A stretch of 64,000 bases of DNA from Bacteroides clarus YIT 12056 (lineage in GTDB: Bacteria > Bacteroidota > Bacteroidia > Bacteroidales > Bacteroidaceae). This document shows, piece by piece, positions 1-8,427 of the stretch. The stretch lies in the NCBI RefSeq assembly GCF_900129655.1, contig NZ_FQWK01000005.1, positions 310,001 to 374,000 on the forward strand, read 5' to 3'. A program made the translations under genes and the position numbers. The notes beneath the pieces were generated by a model. That model saw nothing but the letters and a program-made list of their open reading frames with translations, searched no databases and was not told the origin of the DNA. Every line of letters begins with the position of its first letter. Position 1 is the stretch's first letter.

Positions 1-1290
1 CCACTCTACCACCAATAATATCGCGATATAGATAAGCGGGTCTTTGCCATGCGCGGGAAGTACGAAATCAAACCGGGTCACCATGCGCATTATATAATCC
101 CATGCCTGGTGAATGTTCTCCGCGCGGAAGATAATCCATCCGATAACAACCAGCAGGAAGGTGATAAACATTTGGCATACCTCTTTTATATCAGGAAACA
201 GGCGGCCTTGGGCTACCACGTCTTTGTTCTTGCGATTCTTGCCCATGATGAACAAAGGCAGGAACAGCAAAGCGTGAAAAGCTCCCCAGCAGATGAAAGT
301 CCAGTTGGCTCCGTGCCAAAAGCCGCTAACCAGGAATATAATCAGTGTGTTGCGCATCGCTTTCCATTTGCCGCATCGGCTTCCGCCCAGAGGAATGTAA
401 ATATAATCGCGGAACCAGGTTGTGAGCGATATGTGCCAGCGCCGCCAGAATTCGGCTATATCCCTTGAGAAGTAGGGGAAGTTGAAGTTGCGCATCAGGT
501 TGACGCCGAACAGGCGTGCCGTACCGATGGCAATGTCCGAATAACCGGAGAAATCGCCGTATATCTGGAATGTGAAGAAGAGCGCTCCCAAAAACAGATG
601 CGTCCCGCCGAGCGTCTGATATTCATCGAAGATCAGATTGACGGCGGCGGCGCAGTTATCGGCCACCACCATTTTCTTGAACAGTCCCCATAAAATCTGT
701 CTCATGCCGTCTACCGCCTTGTCGTAACTGAAGCCGCGCGGTACAAGGAACTGCGGCAGAAGATTGGTAGCCCGTTCGATAGGGCCGGCTACGAGCTGCG
801 GGAAGAAACTGATGAAAGCGAAGAAAGCGACTATGTCGTGCGTGGGCTTTATTTTATGTTGGTACACATCGATGGTATAGCTGAGCGCTTGGAAGGTGTA
901 AAAGCTGATGCCCACCGGCAGCAATATATCTATCGTCACCCAGTCCGCTCCTACGCCGAAGAGTTGGAACAGTTCGGCCAGGTTCTCTCCGAAGAAGTTG
1001 AAGTACTTGAAGATGCAGAGAATTAGCAGGTTGAGGGTGATATTCGCTGCGCTGACCCATTTTTGTTTGGTTCGCTGCCCTTCCAGTCTCTCCAAAACTA
1101 TGCCGCTGGCAAAACTGCAGAGCGTGGTAAACGCAATCAGAATGAGGAAACGCCAGTCCCACCAGCCGTAGAAGATGTAGCTTACCGCCACTATAAAGAG
1201 GTTTTGCCAACGCAGCGGCTTGAAAACAAACCAATAGAGCAGGAATACTATTGGCAGGAATATTAGAAACTCAAAAGAATTGAATAGCAC
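1..1290 (-). CDS. MBOAT family O-acyltransferase (AlgI-like), 3' end beyond window
   Basis: Polytopic membrane O-acyltransferase that moves acyl groups onto extracytoplasmic glycans. The frame opens with GTG at 1290 (VLFNSFEFLIFLPIVFLLYW) and stays open for 430 codons to the window edge. It shows the AlgI-type motifs: SYIFYGWWDWRF near the N-terminus, FWRRWHISLTTWFRDYIYIP, and SGFWHGANW containing the presumed catalytic histidine (about residue 326; AlgI of Pseudomonas has His322). An in-frame stop lies shortly upstream and no in-frame ATG precedes it, so GTG is the likely start. A promoter lies about 130 bp upstream, leaving a leader that contains an 8-bp inverted repeat. The partner (AlgJ/AlgX-like SGNH protein) is usually the next gene and would lie outside the window, so the acceptor glycan is unknown. 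Confidence 0.9.
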   Translation of the reverse strand, partial: MLFNSFEFLIFLPIVFLLYWFVFKPLRWQNLFIVAVSYIFYGWWDWRFLILIAFTTLCSFASGIVLERLEGQRTKQKWVSAANITLNLLILCIFKYFNFFGENLAELFQLFGVGADWVTIDILLPVGISFYTFQALSYTIDVYQHKIKPTHDIVAFFAFISFFPQLVAGPIERATNLLPQFLVPRGFSYDKAVDGMRQILWGLFKKMVVADNCAAAVNLIFDEYQTLGGTHLFLGALFFTFQIYGDFSGYSDIAIGTARLFGVNLMRNFNFPYFSRDIAEFWRRWHISLTTWFRDYIYIPLGGSRCGKWKAMRNTLIIFLVSGFWHGANWTFICWGAFHALLFLPLFIMGKNRKNKDVVAQGRLFPDIKEVCQMFITFLLVVIGWIIFRAENIHQAWDYIMRMVTRFDFVLPAHGKDPLIYIAILLVVEW

Positions 1291-1422
1291 AGGCCGTTTG
1301 TTTTTTGCTCCAGTTCCCTAATAGCGATTTATAAAAGGGGAAGTGTTGGAACTGTTGTTCTCCTTATGTCAGTGAAAGCACTTCCCGTCTGAATTTCAGA
1401 TTTATATAATATTGACCGGGCG

Positions 1423-1452
1423 CAAAAATAAACAAAATTTAAAACAAATCAA
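1423..1452 (-). promoter_or_regulatory. Bacteroides-type promoter for the MBOAT gene
   Basis: On the minus strand a -7 box TATTTTTG (plus 1423-1430) is preceded, after a 19-bp spacer, by TTG (plus 1450-1452). Transcription would begin near 1416, giving a leader of about 125 nt. An inverted repeat GGGAAGTG/CACTTCCC (1338-1345 and 1379-1386) sits in this leader and is followed by a short T-rich stretch on the minus strand, so a weak attenuator is possible. Confidence 0.5.
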
Positions 1453-1522
1453 TCTTTCTCAAAGAAGAAATGATATTTGAAGGCGTGTATTTTATGATTG
1501 CAGGAGCCTTGATTGGGGTTTC

Positions 1523-2014
1523 TTACTCTTTTACATCCAGCTCTCCGGAGTATGAGATGGCTTGTTTGTTCATCGGTTGGATATGTATGTTGGCGGAACC
1601 GTCGGAATAGATAGTCAGGCTGTACTCATACTTATCCTCTTCATTGCCGGTCTTGAAGTCGATCCGGGTCTTTCCTTTTTTGAGGCTTTCTTTTTTGTAT
1701 CCGGTAAGCGGGGCGTTAAAAATCAGTCCTTTCCCACCGCCGTAAGGTACATTGTAGGCTACTCCGAAATAGGGCAGGTAGGAAAAGACGGAGTCATTCC
1801 TGATTTCTATGGAGTAGTCGGATGTCAGGGCCCGGCTGCGACCTCTCATGGGTTGCATATAGTCTACCTTGATTTTGTACTGACCGGCGTTTAGCGCTTC
1901 CCTGACGCTGCGTTCGGTTTGCGCTTTCTTTTCGCTCCGGCTCTGTGCTGTTGCGGGTTGCATGGCAAGCATCCCCGACAAACATAATAGGATAAGTTTA
2001 GCTGTTTTCATCAT
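1523..2014 (-). CDS. DUF4251 domain-containing exported protein
   Basis: A 163-residue protein with a Sec signal peptide (about residues 1-23, ending ATA before QSRSEKK). The mature part has the pattern of the Bacteroidetes DUF4251 family: a short basic helix, then a beta-rich domain with SDYSIEIRNDSVFSYLPYFGVAY and the glycine-rich turn VPYGGGKGLIFNAPL. The function of the family is unknown; it is probably periplasmic or surface-exposed. It is monocistronic, with a -7 box at 2035-2042 on the same strand about 20 bp upstream of the start, back-to-back with the promoter of the acetyltransferase gene. Confidence 0.85.
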   Translation of the reverse strand: MMKTAKLILLCLSGMLAMQPATAQSRSEKKAQTERSVREALNAGQYKIKVDYMQPMRGRSRALTSDYSIEIRNDSVFSYLPYFGVAYNVPYGGGKGLIFNAPLTGYKKESLKKGKTRIDFKTGNEEDKYEYSLTIYSDGSANIHIQPMNKQAISYSGELDVKE

Positions 2015-2034
2015 TGCCCGGTTTTCGATATCGA

Positions 2035-2042
2035 CAAAGATA
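2035..2042 (-). promoter_or_regulatory. -7 promoter box for the DUF4251 gene
   Basis: CAAAGATA on the plus strand reads TATCTTTG on the minus strand, an exact TAnnTTTG match about 20 bp upstream of the start codon. No clear -33 element is seen. It lies next to the divergent promoter at 2054-2084. Confidence 0.5.
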
Positions 2043-2053
2043 AAGATAATGTT

Positions 2054-2084
2054 TTTGAGAAGTAAAACAGATTCAATATTTTTG
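2054..2084 (+). promoter_or_regulatory. Consensus Bacteroides promoter for the GNAT gene
   Basis: TTTG at 2054-2057, a 19-bp spacer and TATTTTTG at 2077-2084 match the Bacteroides -33/-7 consensus. The expected start of transcription near 2092 leaves a leader of about 16 nt before the ATG at 2108. Confidence 0.65.
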
Positions 2085-2107
2085 TGCGAGAATAAAGATT
2101 ATTAAGT

Positions 2108-2635
2108 ATGGTATATATTGAAACTCCCCGTTTGCTATTGCGCGGTTGGAAAGAAGAAGACTTCGTTCCTTTTGCGGAGATGAACAGGAATCCGTCTGTC
2201 ATGGAATTCTTTCTGCATCCTTTGTCAGAGGAAGAGTCCCGCAGCCTTTTTGATACTGTCAGAAATGAGTTCCTCCGGTGCGGGTATGGGGGATATGCCG
2301 TCGAGCGGAAGTCGGATGGGGCTTTTGTCGGTTTTACGGGCTTCCATAACTTTGCGTTTGATGTGGATTTCGCTCCGGGCATTGAGATACTGTGGCGATT
2401 GAGGCGGGAATATTGGGGACAGGGCTATGCCACTGAAGCGGCGAAGGCATGTCTGGCTTATGCCGAAGAGAATCTTCCGTTTTCTACGGTTCGGGCTTTC
2501 ACTTCGTTGCCCAATAAGCGTTCGCAAAGGGTGATGCGGAAGATAGGAATGGAATTTGAAAAGAATTTTCTGCATCCTGCCGTACCCGACGGGCATCTGC
2601 TGAAAGAGCACGTACTCTATAAGATACAACTGTAA
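2108..2635 (+). CDS. GNAT family N-acetyltransferase (RimJ/RimL-like)
   Basis: A 175-residue acetyl-CoA-dependent N-acetyltransferase of the RimJ/RimL/ribosomal-protein type. The N-terminus has the family hallmark IETPRLLLRGWKEEDFVPFAEMN. The acetyl-CoA binding region is EILWRLRREYWGQGYATEAAKACLAYA (about 97-123, with R/Q-x-x-G-x-G/A-like QGYATEA). The C-terminal part contains PNKRSQRVMRKIGMEFEKNF, typical of the family. The substrate could be a protein N-terminus or a small amine and cannot be told from sequence. It is transcribed alone from a consensus promoter, and the hairpin at 2695-2732 separates it from convergent rpsO. Confidence 0.9.
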   Translation: MVYIETPRLLLRGWKEEDFVPFAEMNRNPSVMEFFLHPLSEEESRSLFDTVRNEFLRCGYGGYAVERKSDGAFVGFTGFHNFAFDVDFAPGIEILWRLRREYWGQGYATEAAKACLAYAEENLPFSTVRAFTSLPNKRSQRVMRKIGMEFEKNFLHPAVPDGHLLKEHVLYKIQL

Positions 2636-2694
2636 CATTTTCCTGCGCTCTCCTGTTTATGGGGGAGCGGGGAACAAGGATATGATATGAAAGT

Positions 2695-2732
2695 AAAGCG
2701 GTGGTACTCTCCAATGAAAGTACCACCGCTTT
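2695..2732. terminator. Bidirectional hairpin between GNAT gene and rpsO
   Basis: A perfect 14-bp stem (2695-2708 with 2719-2732) and a 10-nt loop lie between two convergent genes. Both flanks have only short T runs, so termination efficiency is uncertain, but position and stem strength fit a shared terminator. Confidence 0.6.
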
Positions 2733-2753
2733 AATAAGTTTACCGCAAGTAAA

Positions 2754-3023
2754 TTACTTACGCAAGCCGAGTTCCTGAACAATAGCACGATATCTGTTGA
2801 TGTCGCGGTCTTTCAGGTAGTTCAACAGCGCACGGCGCTTACCTACCAACATTGTCAAGGCTCTTTCTGTACTATAATCTTTTCTGTTGAGCTTCATGTG
2901 CTCAGTCAGACGAGCAATACGGTATGAAAACAATGCTATCTGAGATTCAGCTGATCCCGTATCAGAGTTAGACTTTCCGTATTTGCCGAAGATTTCTTGC
3001 TTTTTAGCAGCGTCTAAATACAT
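2754..3023 (-). CDS. rpsO: 30S ribosomal protein S15
   Basis: An 89-residue small-subunit protein that binds the 16S rRNA central domain and bridges to 23S rRNA. The length is exactly as expected and the hallmarks are present: GKSNSDTGSAESQIALFSYRI, LTEHMKLNRKDYSTERAL and MLVGKRRALLNYLKDRD. It is a single-gene unit with a good promoter at 3069-3098 and a leader of about 40 nt. In other bacteria S15 represses its own translation through the leader, but I see no clear pseudoknot here. pnp, the usual neighbour in proteobacteria, is absent. Confidence 0.97.
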   Translation of the reverse strand: MYLDAAKKQEIFGKYGKSNSDTGSAESQIALFSYRIARLTEHMKLNRKDYSTERALTMLVGKRRALLNYLKDRDINRYRAIVQELGLRK

Positions 3024-3068
3024 AGTGTTTAATTAAAAAGTTGATAATTCTTTTCTCTTTCGAGGGCG

Positions 3069-3098
3069 CAAAGATAGGGATTATCTTTTATATTGCAA
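3069..3098 (-). promoter_or_regulatory. Promoter for rpsO
   Basis: On the minus strand TTGC (plus 3095-3098) and TATCTTTG (plus 3069-3076) are separated by about 19 bp, an exact -7 match with a near-consensus -33. Confidence 0.6.
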
Positions 3099-3150
3099 TG
3101 ATTTCCAGCAAAAAAATCTTTTCCCTGTGAGGTATATACTGTAAAATTCG

Positions 3151-3158
3151 TACCTTTG
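3151..3158 (+). promoter_or_regulatory. -7 promoter box for typA
   Basis: TACCTTTG matches TAnnTTTG. Transcription should begin near 3165, so the messenger has only about 15 nt before the ATG at 3180. This rules out an in-frame TTG at 3156, which lies inside the box. Confidence 0.6.
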
Positions 3159-3179
3159 CACGCAAATAATAGGTATTAT

Positions 3180-4979
3180 ATGCAAAATATTAGAAACATT
3201 GCAATTATTGCCCATGTCGACCATGGGAAAACGACGCTTGTCGATAAGATGCTTCTGGCAGGAAATCTCTTCCGCAGTAACCAGAGCACAGGTGAATTAA
3301 TGTTGGATAACAATGATTTGGAACGTGAACGAGGGATAACAATCCTTTCAAAGAACGTTTCCATCAGCTATAAAGACACGAAGATTAATATTATCGATAC
3401 TCCGGGACACAGCGACTTCGGTGGCGAGGTGGAACGTGTATTGAATATGGCCGACGGATGTATCTTGCTGGTGGACGCTTTTGAAGGTCCGATGCCGCAG
3501 ACCCGTTTTGTACTGCAGAAAGCTTTGCAGATAGGTTTGAAGCCTATCGTCGTTGTCAACAAGGTGGACAAGCCCAACTGCCGTCCCGAAGAAGTCTATG
3601 AGATGGTATTTGATTTGATGTTCAGTCTGGAAGCTACGGAAGACCAACTGGACTTCCCCGTTATCTACGGCTCCGCAAAAAACAACTGGATGAGCACAGA
3701 CTGGCAACAGCCGACGGACAATATCTATCCGTTGCTGGACTGTATTCTGGAAAACATCCCGGCTCCTACGCAGTTGGAAGGTACGCCGCAAATGCTCGTT
3801 ACTTCATTGGATTACTCTTCTTATACCGGTCGTATTGCCGTAGGCCGTGTACATCGCGGTACTTTAAGAGAAGGCATGAATGTGTCTTTGGCTAAGCGTG
3901 ACGGTTCAATCGTCAAATCGAAGATTAAAGAACTGCATACTTTTGAAGGTATGGGCCGTGTGAAAGTTGCGGAAGTTTCTTCCGGCGACATCTGCGCATT
4001 GGTAGGTATCGAAGGATTTGAAATCGGAGATACGATTTGTGATTACGAAAATCCCGAAGCATTGCCGCCTATCGCCATTGACGAGCCGACCATGAGCATG
4101 TTGTTCACTATCAACGACTCTCCGTTCTTCGGTAAGGAAGGCAAGTTCGTTACTTCCCGCCATATCCACGACCGCCTGATGAAGGAATTGGATAAGAACC
4201 TCGCGCTCCGTGTGCGTAAGAGCGAGGAAGATGGAAAATGGGTGGTTTCCGGCCGTGGCGTGCTTCACCTCTCCGTATTGATTGAGACGATGCGTCGCGA
4301 GGGATACGAATTGCAGGTAGGACAGCCGCAGGTAATCTTCAAGGAAATAGACGGCGTGAAGAATGAGCCTATCGAGGAACTCACAGTCAACGTTCCCGAA
4401 GAATATGCCAGCAAGATTATCGATATGGTAACCCGCCGTAAGGGTGAGATGGTGAAAATGGAAAGCGCCGGTGAACGTGTGAATCTCGAGTTCAATATGC
4501 CGTCACGCGGTATCATCGGTCTGCGTACCAATGTGTTGACAGCTTCCGCAGGCGAGGCCATCATGGCGCACCGCTTTAGAGAATACCAGCCTTACAAGGG
4601 TGAAATCGAACGCCGTACCAATGGTTCTATCATCGCCATGGAGTCGGGTACCGCTTTCGCTTATGCCATCGACAAGTTGCAGGACCGGGGTAAGTTCTTT
4701 ATTTTCCCGCAGGAAGAAGTGTATGCCGGACAGGTTGTAGGTGAGCACTCCCACGACAACGACCTTGTGGTGAACGTAACTAAATCCAAGAAGCTGACCA
4801 ATATGCGTGCTTCGGGTTCTGATGAAAAGGCGCGTCTGATTCCGCCGGTACAGTTCTCTTTGGAAGAAGCGTTGGAATACATCAAGGAAGACGAGTACGT
4901 GGAAGTTACTCCCAAGTCTATGCGTATGCGTAAGGTTATCCTAGACGAGACAGAGCGTAAACGCGCGAATAAGAACTGA
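3180..4979 (+). CDS. typA: Translational GTPase TypA/BipA
   Basis: A 599-residue ribosome-associated GTPase of the EF-G/LepA group, involved in 50S assembly and stress adaptation. The G motifs are intact: AHVDHGKT (11-18), switch II DTPGHSD, and NKVDKP. After the G domain come the beta-barrel domain II, the EF-G-like domains III and V ([33 protein letters not shown]) and the BipA-specific C-terminal domain ([21 protein letters not shown]). The start at 3180 is preferred over the in-frame TTG at 3156 because the latter overlaps the promoter and because known BipA proteins begin just before the G1 motif. It is monocistronic, followed by a strong terminator. Confidence 0.97.
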   Translation: MQNIRNIAIIAHVDHGKTTLVDKMLLAGNLFRSNQSTGELMLDNNDLERERGITILSKNVSISYKDTKINIIDTPGHSDFGGEVERVLNMADGCILLVDAFEGPMPQTRFVLQKALQIGLKPIVVVNKVDKPNCRPEEVYEMVFDLMFSLEATEDQLDFPVIYGSAKNNWMSTDWQQPTDNIYPLLDCILENIPAPTQLEGTPQMLVTSLDYSSYTGRIAVGRVHRGTLREGMNVSLAKRDGSIVKSKIKELHTFEGMGRVKVAEVSSGDICALVGIEGFEIGDTICDYENPEALPPIAIDEPTMSMLFTINDSPFFGKEGKFVTSRHIHDRLMKELDKNLALRVRKSEEDGKWVVSGRGVLHLSVLIETMRREGYELQVGQPQVIFKEIDGVKNEPIEELTVNVPEEYASKIIDMVTRRKGEMVKMESAGERVNLEFNMPSRGIIGLRTNVLTASAGEAIMAHRFREYQPYKGEIERRTNGSIIAMESGTAFAYAIDKLQDRGKFFIFPQEEVYAGQVVGEHSHDNDLVVNVTKSKKLTNMRASGSDEKARLIPPVQFSLEEALEYIKEDEYVEVTPKSMRMRKVILDETERKRANKN

Positions 4980-5001
4980 TTATTTTAGTTGTTGTATATA
5001 G

Positions 5002-5040
5002 AAAGGAGCGCTTCACTGCAAGGTGGAGCGCTCCTTTTTT
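5002..5040 (+). terminator. Rho-independent terminator of typA
   Basis: An extended stem GGAGCGCT/AGCGCTCC (5005-5012 with 5027-5034), continued inward by CAC/GTG pairing, is followed directly by six T residues. Confidence 0.85.
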
Positions 5041-5089
5041 CGTCATAGGATAATCCGTTATCCTACGAGCTTCCTCTTTTATCGTACGG

Positions 5090-5737
5090 TCAGTCTATGT
5101 ATTTCACTTTAGCCGCATCTCTCGGCTTGGCGGCAGGCGCTTCGTCCGGATAGCCGAAAGCGATGCAATAAAGCAATTTGTAACCTTCGGGAAGTTCCAG
5201 CCTTTTAAGGTACTCGGCGGCTTCGGGCGTATCGGCCATAAAGCGCGTGGGGCTTGCCAGACAGCAGGAACCTATTCCCATAGACCAGGCAGCCAATACC
5301 ATGTTTTCACCCAGCAGGCCGCAGTCTATTTGTGAGCAGTCGTACGAAGTGTCGTTTCCGATGAATACCACCGTAGGCGCATTGCGGAACATATTCTTGA
5401 AGTCGGGGTCTTCAGCCGCTTTCGGGTTCTTCTGTTTGAAGATTTCGCTAACTCCGTTCAGGAATTCCGGGTTGTCCACCACGCGTACCGCCCAAGACTG
5501 TTTGTTCTGGCCGTTGGGGGCGTTGATGCCGCAATCCAAAATAACTTTCATCGTATCCCGGTTCACCGCTTCCGGTTTGTACTTACGGATGCTGCGGCGC
5601 GACATAATCGTTTCGATTACCGCTTCCGAATCGCTTTTCTCCGTAACCGTGCTTTCACTCTCTCTTTGTACCTGCGGCCCGCAACCGGACAGCATCAATA
5701 GGCCTGCGCCTAACAGCATTAACTTTAAACTCTTCAT
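5090..5737 (-). CDS. Nitroreductase family lipoprotein
   Basis: A 215-residue protein with a lipoprotein signal (LLMLSGC, Cys19) and a nitroreductase-type flavin fold. Family marks are MSRRSIRKYKPEAV (FMN phosphate contact), INAPNGQNKQSWAV, and the C-terminal GYPDEAPAAKPR. Members bind FMN and reduce nitro-compounds, quinones or other acceptors with NAD(P)H. Most are cytoplasmic; here the lipobox implies the domain is anchored outside the inner membrane, where NAD(P)H is not available, so the electron donor is unclear. A cysteine-rich patch (YDCSQIDCGL, GSCCLAS) is unusual. The gene is monocistronic, with its -7 box (5770-5777) just after the pckA terminator. Confidence 0.87.
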   Translation of the reverse strand: MKSLKLMLLGAGLLMLSGCGPQVQRESESTVTEKSDSEAVIETIMSRRSIRKYKPEAVNRDTMKVILDCGINAPNGQNKQSWAVRVVDNPEFLNGVSEIFKQKNPKAAEDPDFKNMFRNAPTVVFIGNDTSYDCSQIDCGLLGENMVLAAWSMGIGSCCLASPTRFMADTPEAAEYLKRLELPEGYKLLYCIAFGYPDEAPAAKPRDAAKVKYID

Positions 5738-5769
5738 ATTCTGTGCTATATTAGTAATTCGCTTCTTCG

Positions 5770-5777
5770 CAAATCTA
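5770..5777 (-). promoter_or_regulatory. -7 promoter box for the nitroreductase-like gene
   Basis: TAGATTTG on the minus strand, 33 bp upstream of the start codon. The upstream promoter region overlaps the T tract of the pckA terminator. Confidence 0.45.
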
Positions 5778-5780
5778 ACA

Positions 5781-5810
5781 AAAAAAGCGGCTCCCGAAAA
5801 CGGAAGCCGC
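5781..5810 (-). terminator. Rho-independent terminator of pckA
   Basis: On the minus strand GCGGCTTCCG and CGGGAGCCGC form a stem with one mismatch around a TTTT loop (5787-5810), followed by seven T residues. Confidence 0.85.
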
Positions 5811-5835
5811 CTTAAAAATATGTAATCCTATTCTA

Positions 5836-7443
5836 TTAGAGTTTCGGACCAGCAGCAACCAAAGCTTTACCGGCTTCGTTACCAGTGAACTTAGCGAAGT
5901 TCTTGATGAAACGTCCGGCCAAGTCTTTTGCTTTTTCTTCCCACTTGCAAGCACATTCGTAAGTGTCGCGAGGATCGAGAATCTTCGGATCAACACCCGG
6001 CAATTCTGTCGGAACAACGAAGTCGAAGTAAGGAATAATCTTTGTCGGAGCCTTGTCGATAGAGCCGTCGAGGATAGCGTCGATGATACCGCGAGTATCT
6101 TTGATGGAGATACGCTTGCCACTACCGTTCCAACCGGTGTTAACCAAGTAAGCTTTAGCGCCTACCTTATTCATCTTCTTAACCAGCTCTTCTGCGTATT
6201 TAGTAGGATGCAAGCTCAAGAAAGCGGCACCGAAGCAAGCAGAGAATGTTGGAGTCGGTTCAGTGATACCGCGTTCCGTACCGGCCAACTTAGCAGTGAA
6301 ACCGGAGAGGAAGTAGTACTGAGCCTGTTCCGGGTTCAGGATAGATACCGGAGGCAATACACCGAAGGCGTCAGCTGACAGGAAGATTACCTGATGAGCG
6401 TGAGGACCTTTGGATACCGGCTTCACGATGTTGTTGATATGATAGATAGGATAAGAAACACGAGTGTTCTCGGTTGTGCTCTTATCAGCGAAGTCAATCT
6501 TGCCGTTAGCGTCAACAGTTACGTTCTCCAACAGAGCGTCACGTTTGATAGCGTTGTAGATATCGGGTTCGCTTTCTTTGTCAAGGTTGATAACTTTAGC
6601 GTAGCAACCGCCTTCGTAGTTGAATACACCTTCGTCATCCCATCCGTGTTCGTCGTCACCAATCAACAGACGTTTCGGGTCGGTGGACAAAGTAGTCTTA
6701 CCTGTACCGGACAGACCGAAGAAGATAGCAGAATCGGTACCTTCCATGTTGGTGTTGGCGGAGCAGTGCATGGAAGCGATGCCGCGAAGCGGGTTCTTGT
6801 AGTTCATGATAGAGAACATACCCTTCTTCATTTCACCGCCGTACCAAGTATTCAGGATAACTTGTTCGTTAGTCTTCAGGTTGAATACAGTAGCTGTTTC
6901 AGAGTTCAGACCCAGTTCCTTGTAGTTGTCAACTTTTGCTTTGGAAGCGTTGAATGATACGAAATCGGGTTCTCCGTAGTTAGCGAGCTCTTCAGCTGTC
7001 GGACGGATGAACATGTTAGTTACGAAGTGAGCCTGCCAAGCTACTTCCATGATGAAACGCACTTTCATGCGGGTAGCTTCGTTAGCGCCACAGAAAGTAT
7101 CGACAACGAACAGACGCTTGCCGCTCAACTGCTTAACAGCTTTAGCTTTCAGGTCGGCCCATGCTTCTTCGGAGCAAGGCTTGTTGTCGTTTTTGTATTC
7201 TTCGGAAGTCCACCATACAGAATCCTTGCTGGCTTCGTTCATTACAAAGAATTTATCTTTAGGAGAACGTCCGGTATAGATACCGGTCATTACGTTCACA
7301 GCACCCAGTTCAGTTACTTGACCTTTTTCGAAGCCTTCCAGACCCGGTTTGGTCTCTTCAGCGAACAATACATCATAAGACGGGTTGTGGATGATTTCCT
7401 TCACGTCTTTGATACCGTACTTGCTTAAATCTAAATTTGCCAT
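5836..7443 (-). CDS. pckA: Phosphoenolpyruvate carboxykinase (ATP)
   Basis: A 535-residue cytosolic enzyme interconverting oxaloacetate and phosphoenolpyruvate with ATP. In Bacteroides it is thought to run mainly in the CO2-fixing direction on the route from PEP to succinate and propionate. Diagnostic elements are [14 protein letters not shown], the P-loop-like kinase-1a motif [14 protein letters not shown], the kinase-2 region [21 protein letters not shown] and the terminal region [18 protein letters not shown]. Length is normal for the ATP-dependent family. It is a single-gene unit with a long leader (start near 7562), divergent from upp. Confidence 0.98.
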   Translation of the reverse strand: MANLDLSKYGIKDVKEIIHNPSYDVLFAEETKPGLEGFEKGQVTELGAVNVMTGIYTGRSPKDKFFVMNEASKDSVWWTSEEYKNDNKPCSEEAWADLKAKAVKQLSGKRLFVVDTFCGANEATRMKVRFIMEVAWQAHFVTNMFIRPTAEELANYGEPDFVSFNASKAKVDNYKELGLNSETATVFNLKTNEQVILNTWYGGEMKKGMFSIMNYKNPLRGIASMHCSANTNMEGTDSAIFFGLSGTGKTTLSTDPKRLLIGDDEHGWDDEGVFNYEGGCYAKVINLDKESEPDIYNAIKRDALLENVTVDANGKIDFADKSTTENTRVSYPIYHINNIVKPVSKGPHAHQVIFLSADAFGVLPPVSILNPEQAQYYFLSGFTAKLAGTERGITEPTPTFSACFGAAFLSLHPTKYAEELVKKMNKVGAKAYLVNTGWNGSGKRISIKDTRGIIDAILDGSIDKAPTKIIPYFDFVVPTELPGVDPKILDPRDTYECACKWEEKAKDLAGRFIKNFAKFTGNEAGKALVAAGPKL

Positions 7444-7568
7444 TTCTTTTAAGATTTTTAAAATTGGTATTTGGTTTATAATCTCTTTTCGTACTTTTTA
7501 GCCTTATTGCAAGGGGGCGAATCTATGAAAAACCGCACTTTTCAGTAAGACCCTTGTTTTTGCGACTA

Positions 7569-7576
7569 CAAAAGTA
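7569..7576 (-). promoter_or_regulatory. Probable -7 box for pckA
   Basis: TACTTTTG on the minus strand, 126 bp upstream of the start codon. The -33 region is not convincing. The resulting leader of about 118 nt contains a CAAGGG/CCCTTG inverted repeat (7510-7515 and 7551-7556). Confidence 0.35.
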
Positions 7577-7668
7577 ATACTTTATTTTAAAAGAAACATC
7601 CAATTAGAGAAATTTTTCTGTAATAGGAAATCTTTTATAAAACCGTAACAATATCTGCAAACTGAATG

Positions 7669-7698
7669 TTGCAAATTGAGTGGAAATCGTTTACTTTG
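7669..7698 (+). promoter_or_regulatory. Probable promoter for upp
   Basis: TTG at 7669-7671, a 19-bp spacer and TTACTTTG at 7691-7698 (one mismatch to TAnnTTTG), 58 bp upstream of the ATG. The 7444-7756 gap holds this promoter, the pckA promoter and leader, and otherwise A/T-rich sequence with no gene. Confidence 0.45.
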
Positions 7699-7756
7699 CA
7701 TTTATATTCTATCAATATACGGAATAACCAATACATATTAATCTGATAATACACTA

Positions 7757-8416
7757 ATGAAAGTTATCAACTTTGCCGAGACTAACTCGGTCTTGAATCA
7801 ATACGTGGCGGAAATACGCGACGTGCAGGTGCAGTCCGACCGCATGCGTTTCCGCCGGAACATCGAACGCATCGGTGAAATCATGGCGTATGAAATGAGT
7901 AAGGAACTTACCTACTCCGAAAAGCAAGTGCAAACGCCGCTGGGGATAGCTCCTGTCAGCACTTTCGATGATGATGTGGTAATTGCCACCGTCTTCCGTG
8001 CGGGGCTTCCTTTGCATACCGGCTTCTTGAACGTGTTCGACCGCGCGGGCAATGCTTTCGTTTCGGCCTACCGCTATTATAAGGATAAGGAGTGCCGTAC
8101 GGTGGATGTGCATATCGAGTATATCGCCACTCCCGACCTTTCCGGCAAGACGCTGTTACTGGTTGACCCGATGCTTGCTACGGGAGAAAGCATGGAGCTT
8201 GCATGGAAGGCTTTCCTTACCAAAGGCACACCCGCTAAATTGCAGATTGCCTGTGTGATTGCCAGCCAACAGGGGGTAGACCATTTGCAAAGACTATTCC
8301 CGGGGGATGAAGTTTCTTTGTGGTGCGGCGCTATCGATCCGGATATGAACGAACACTCTTATATCGTTCCGGGATTGGGTGATGCCGGAGACCTGGCTTT
8401 CGGAGATAAGCTGTAA
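7757..8416 (+). CDS. upp: Uracil phosphoribosyltransferase
   Basis: A 219-residue salvage enzyme converting uracil and PRPP to UMP. The PRPP-binding loop LLLVDPMLATGES lies in the second half, and the uracil-binding C-terminal region ends with DPDMNEHSYIVPGLGDAGDLAFGDKL, typical of Upp. The N-terminal half carries the flexible substrate-contact segment (FRRNIERIGEIMAYEMSKEL). It is transcribed alone and converges with the SusD-like gene, whose stop is 11 bp away. No obvious terminator hairpin separates the two. Confidence 0.96.
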   Translation: MKVINFAETNSVLNQYVAEIRDVQVQSDRMRFRRNIERIGEIMAYEMSKELTYSEKQVQTPLGIAPVSTFDDDVVIATVFRAGLPLHTGFLNVFDRAGNAFVSAYRYYKDKECRTVDVHIEYIATPDLSGKTLLLVDPMLATGESMELAWKAFLTKGTPAKLQIACVIASQQGVDHLQRLFPGDEVSLWCGAIDPDMNEHSYIVPGLGDAGDLAFGDKL

Positions 8417-8427
8417 TCCGTATCGCC

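Noticed and set aside
3156..3179. Eight-residue N-terminal extension of TypA starting at an in-frame TTG
   Set aside because: The codon lies inside the -7 box and the family begins at the ATG at 3180.
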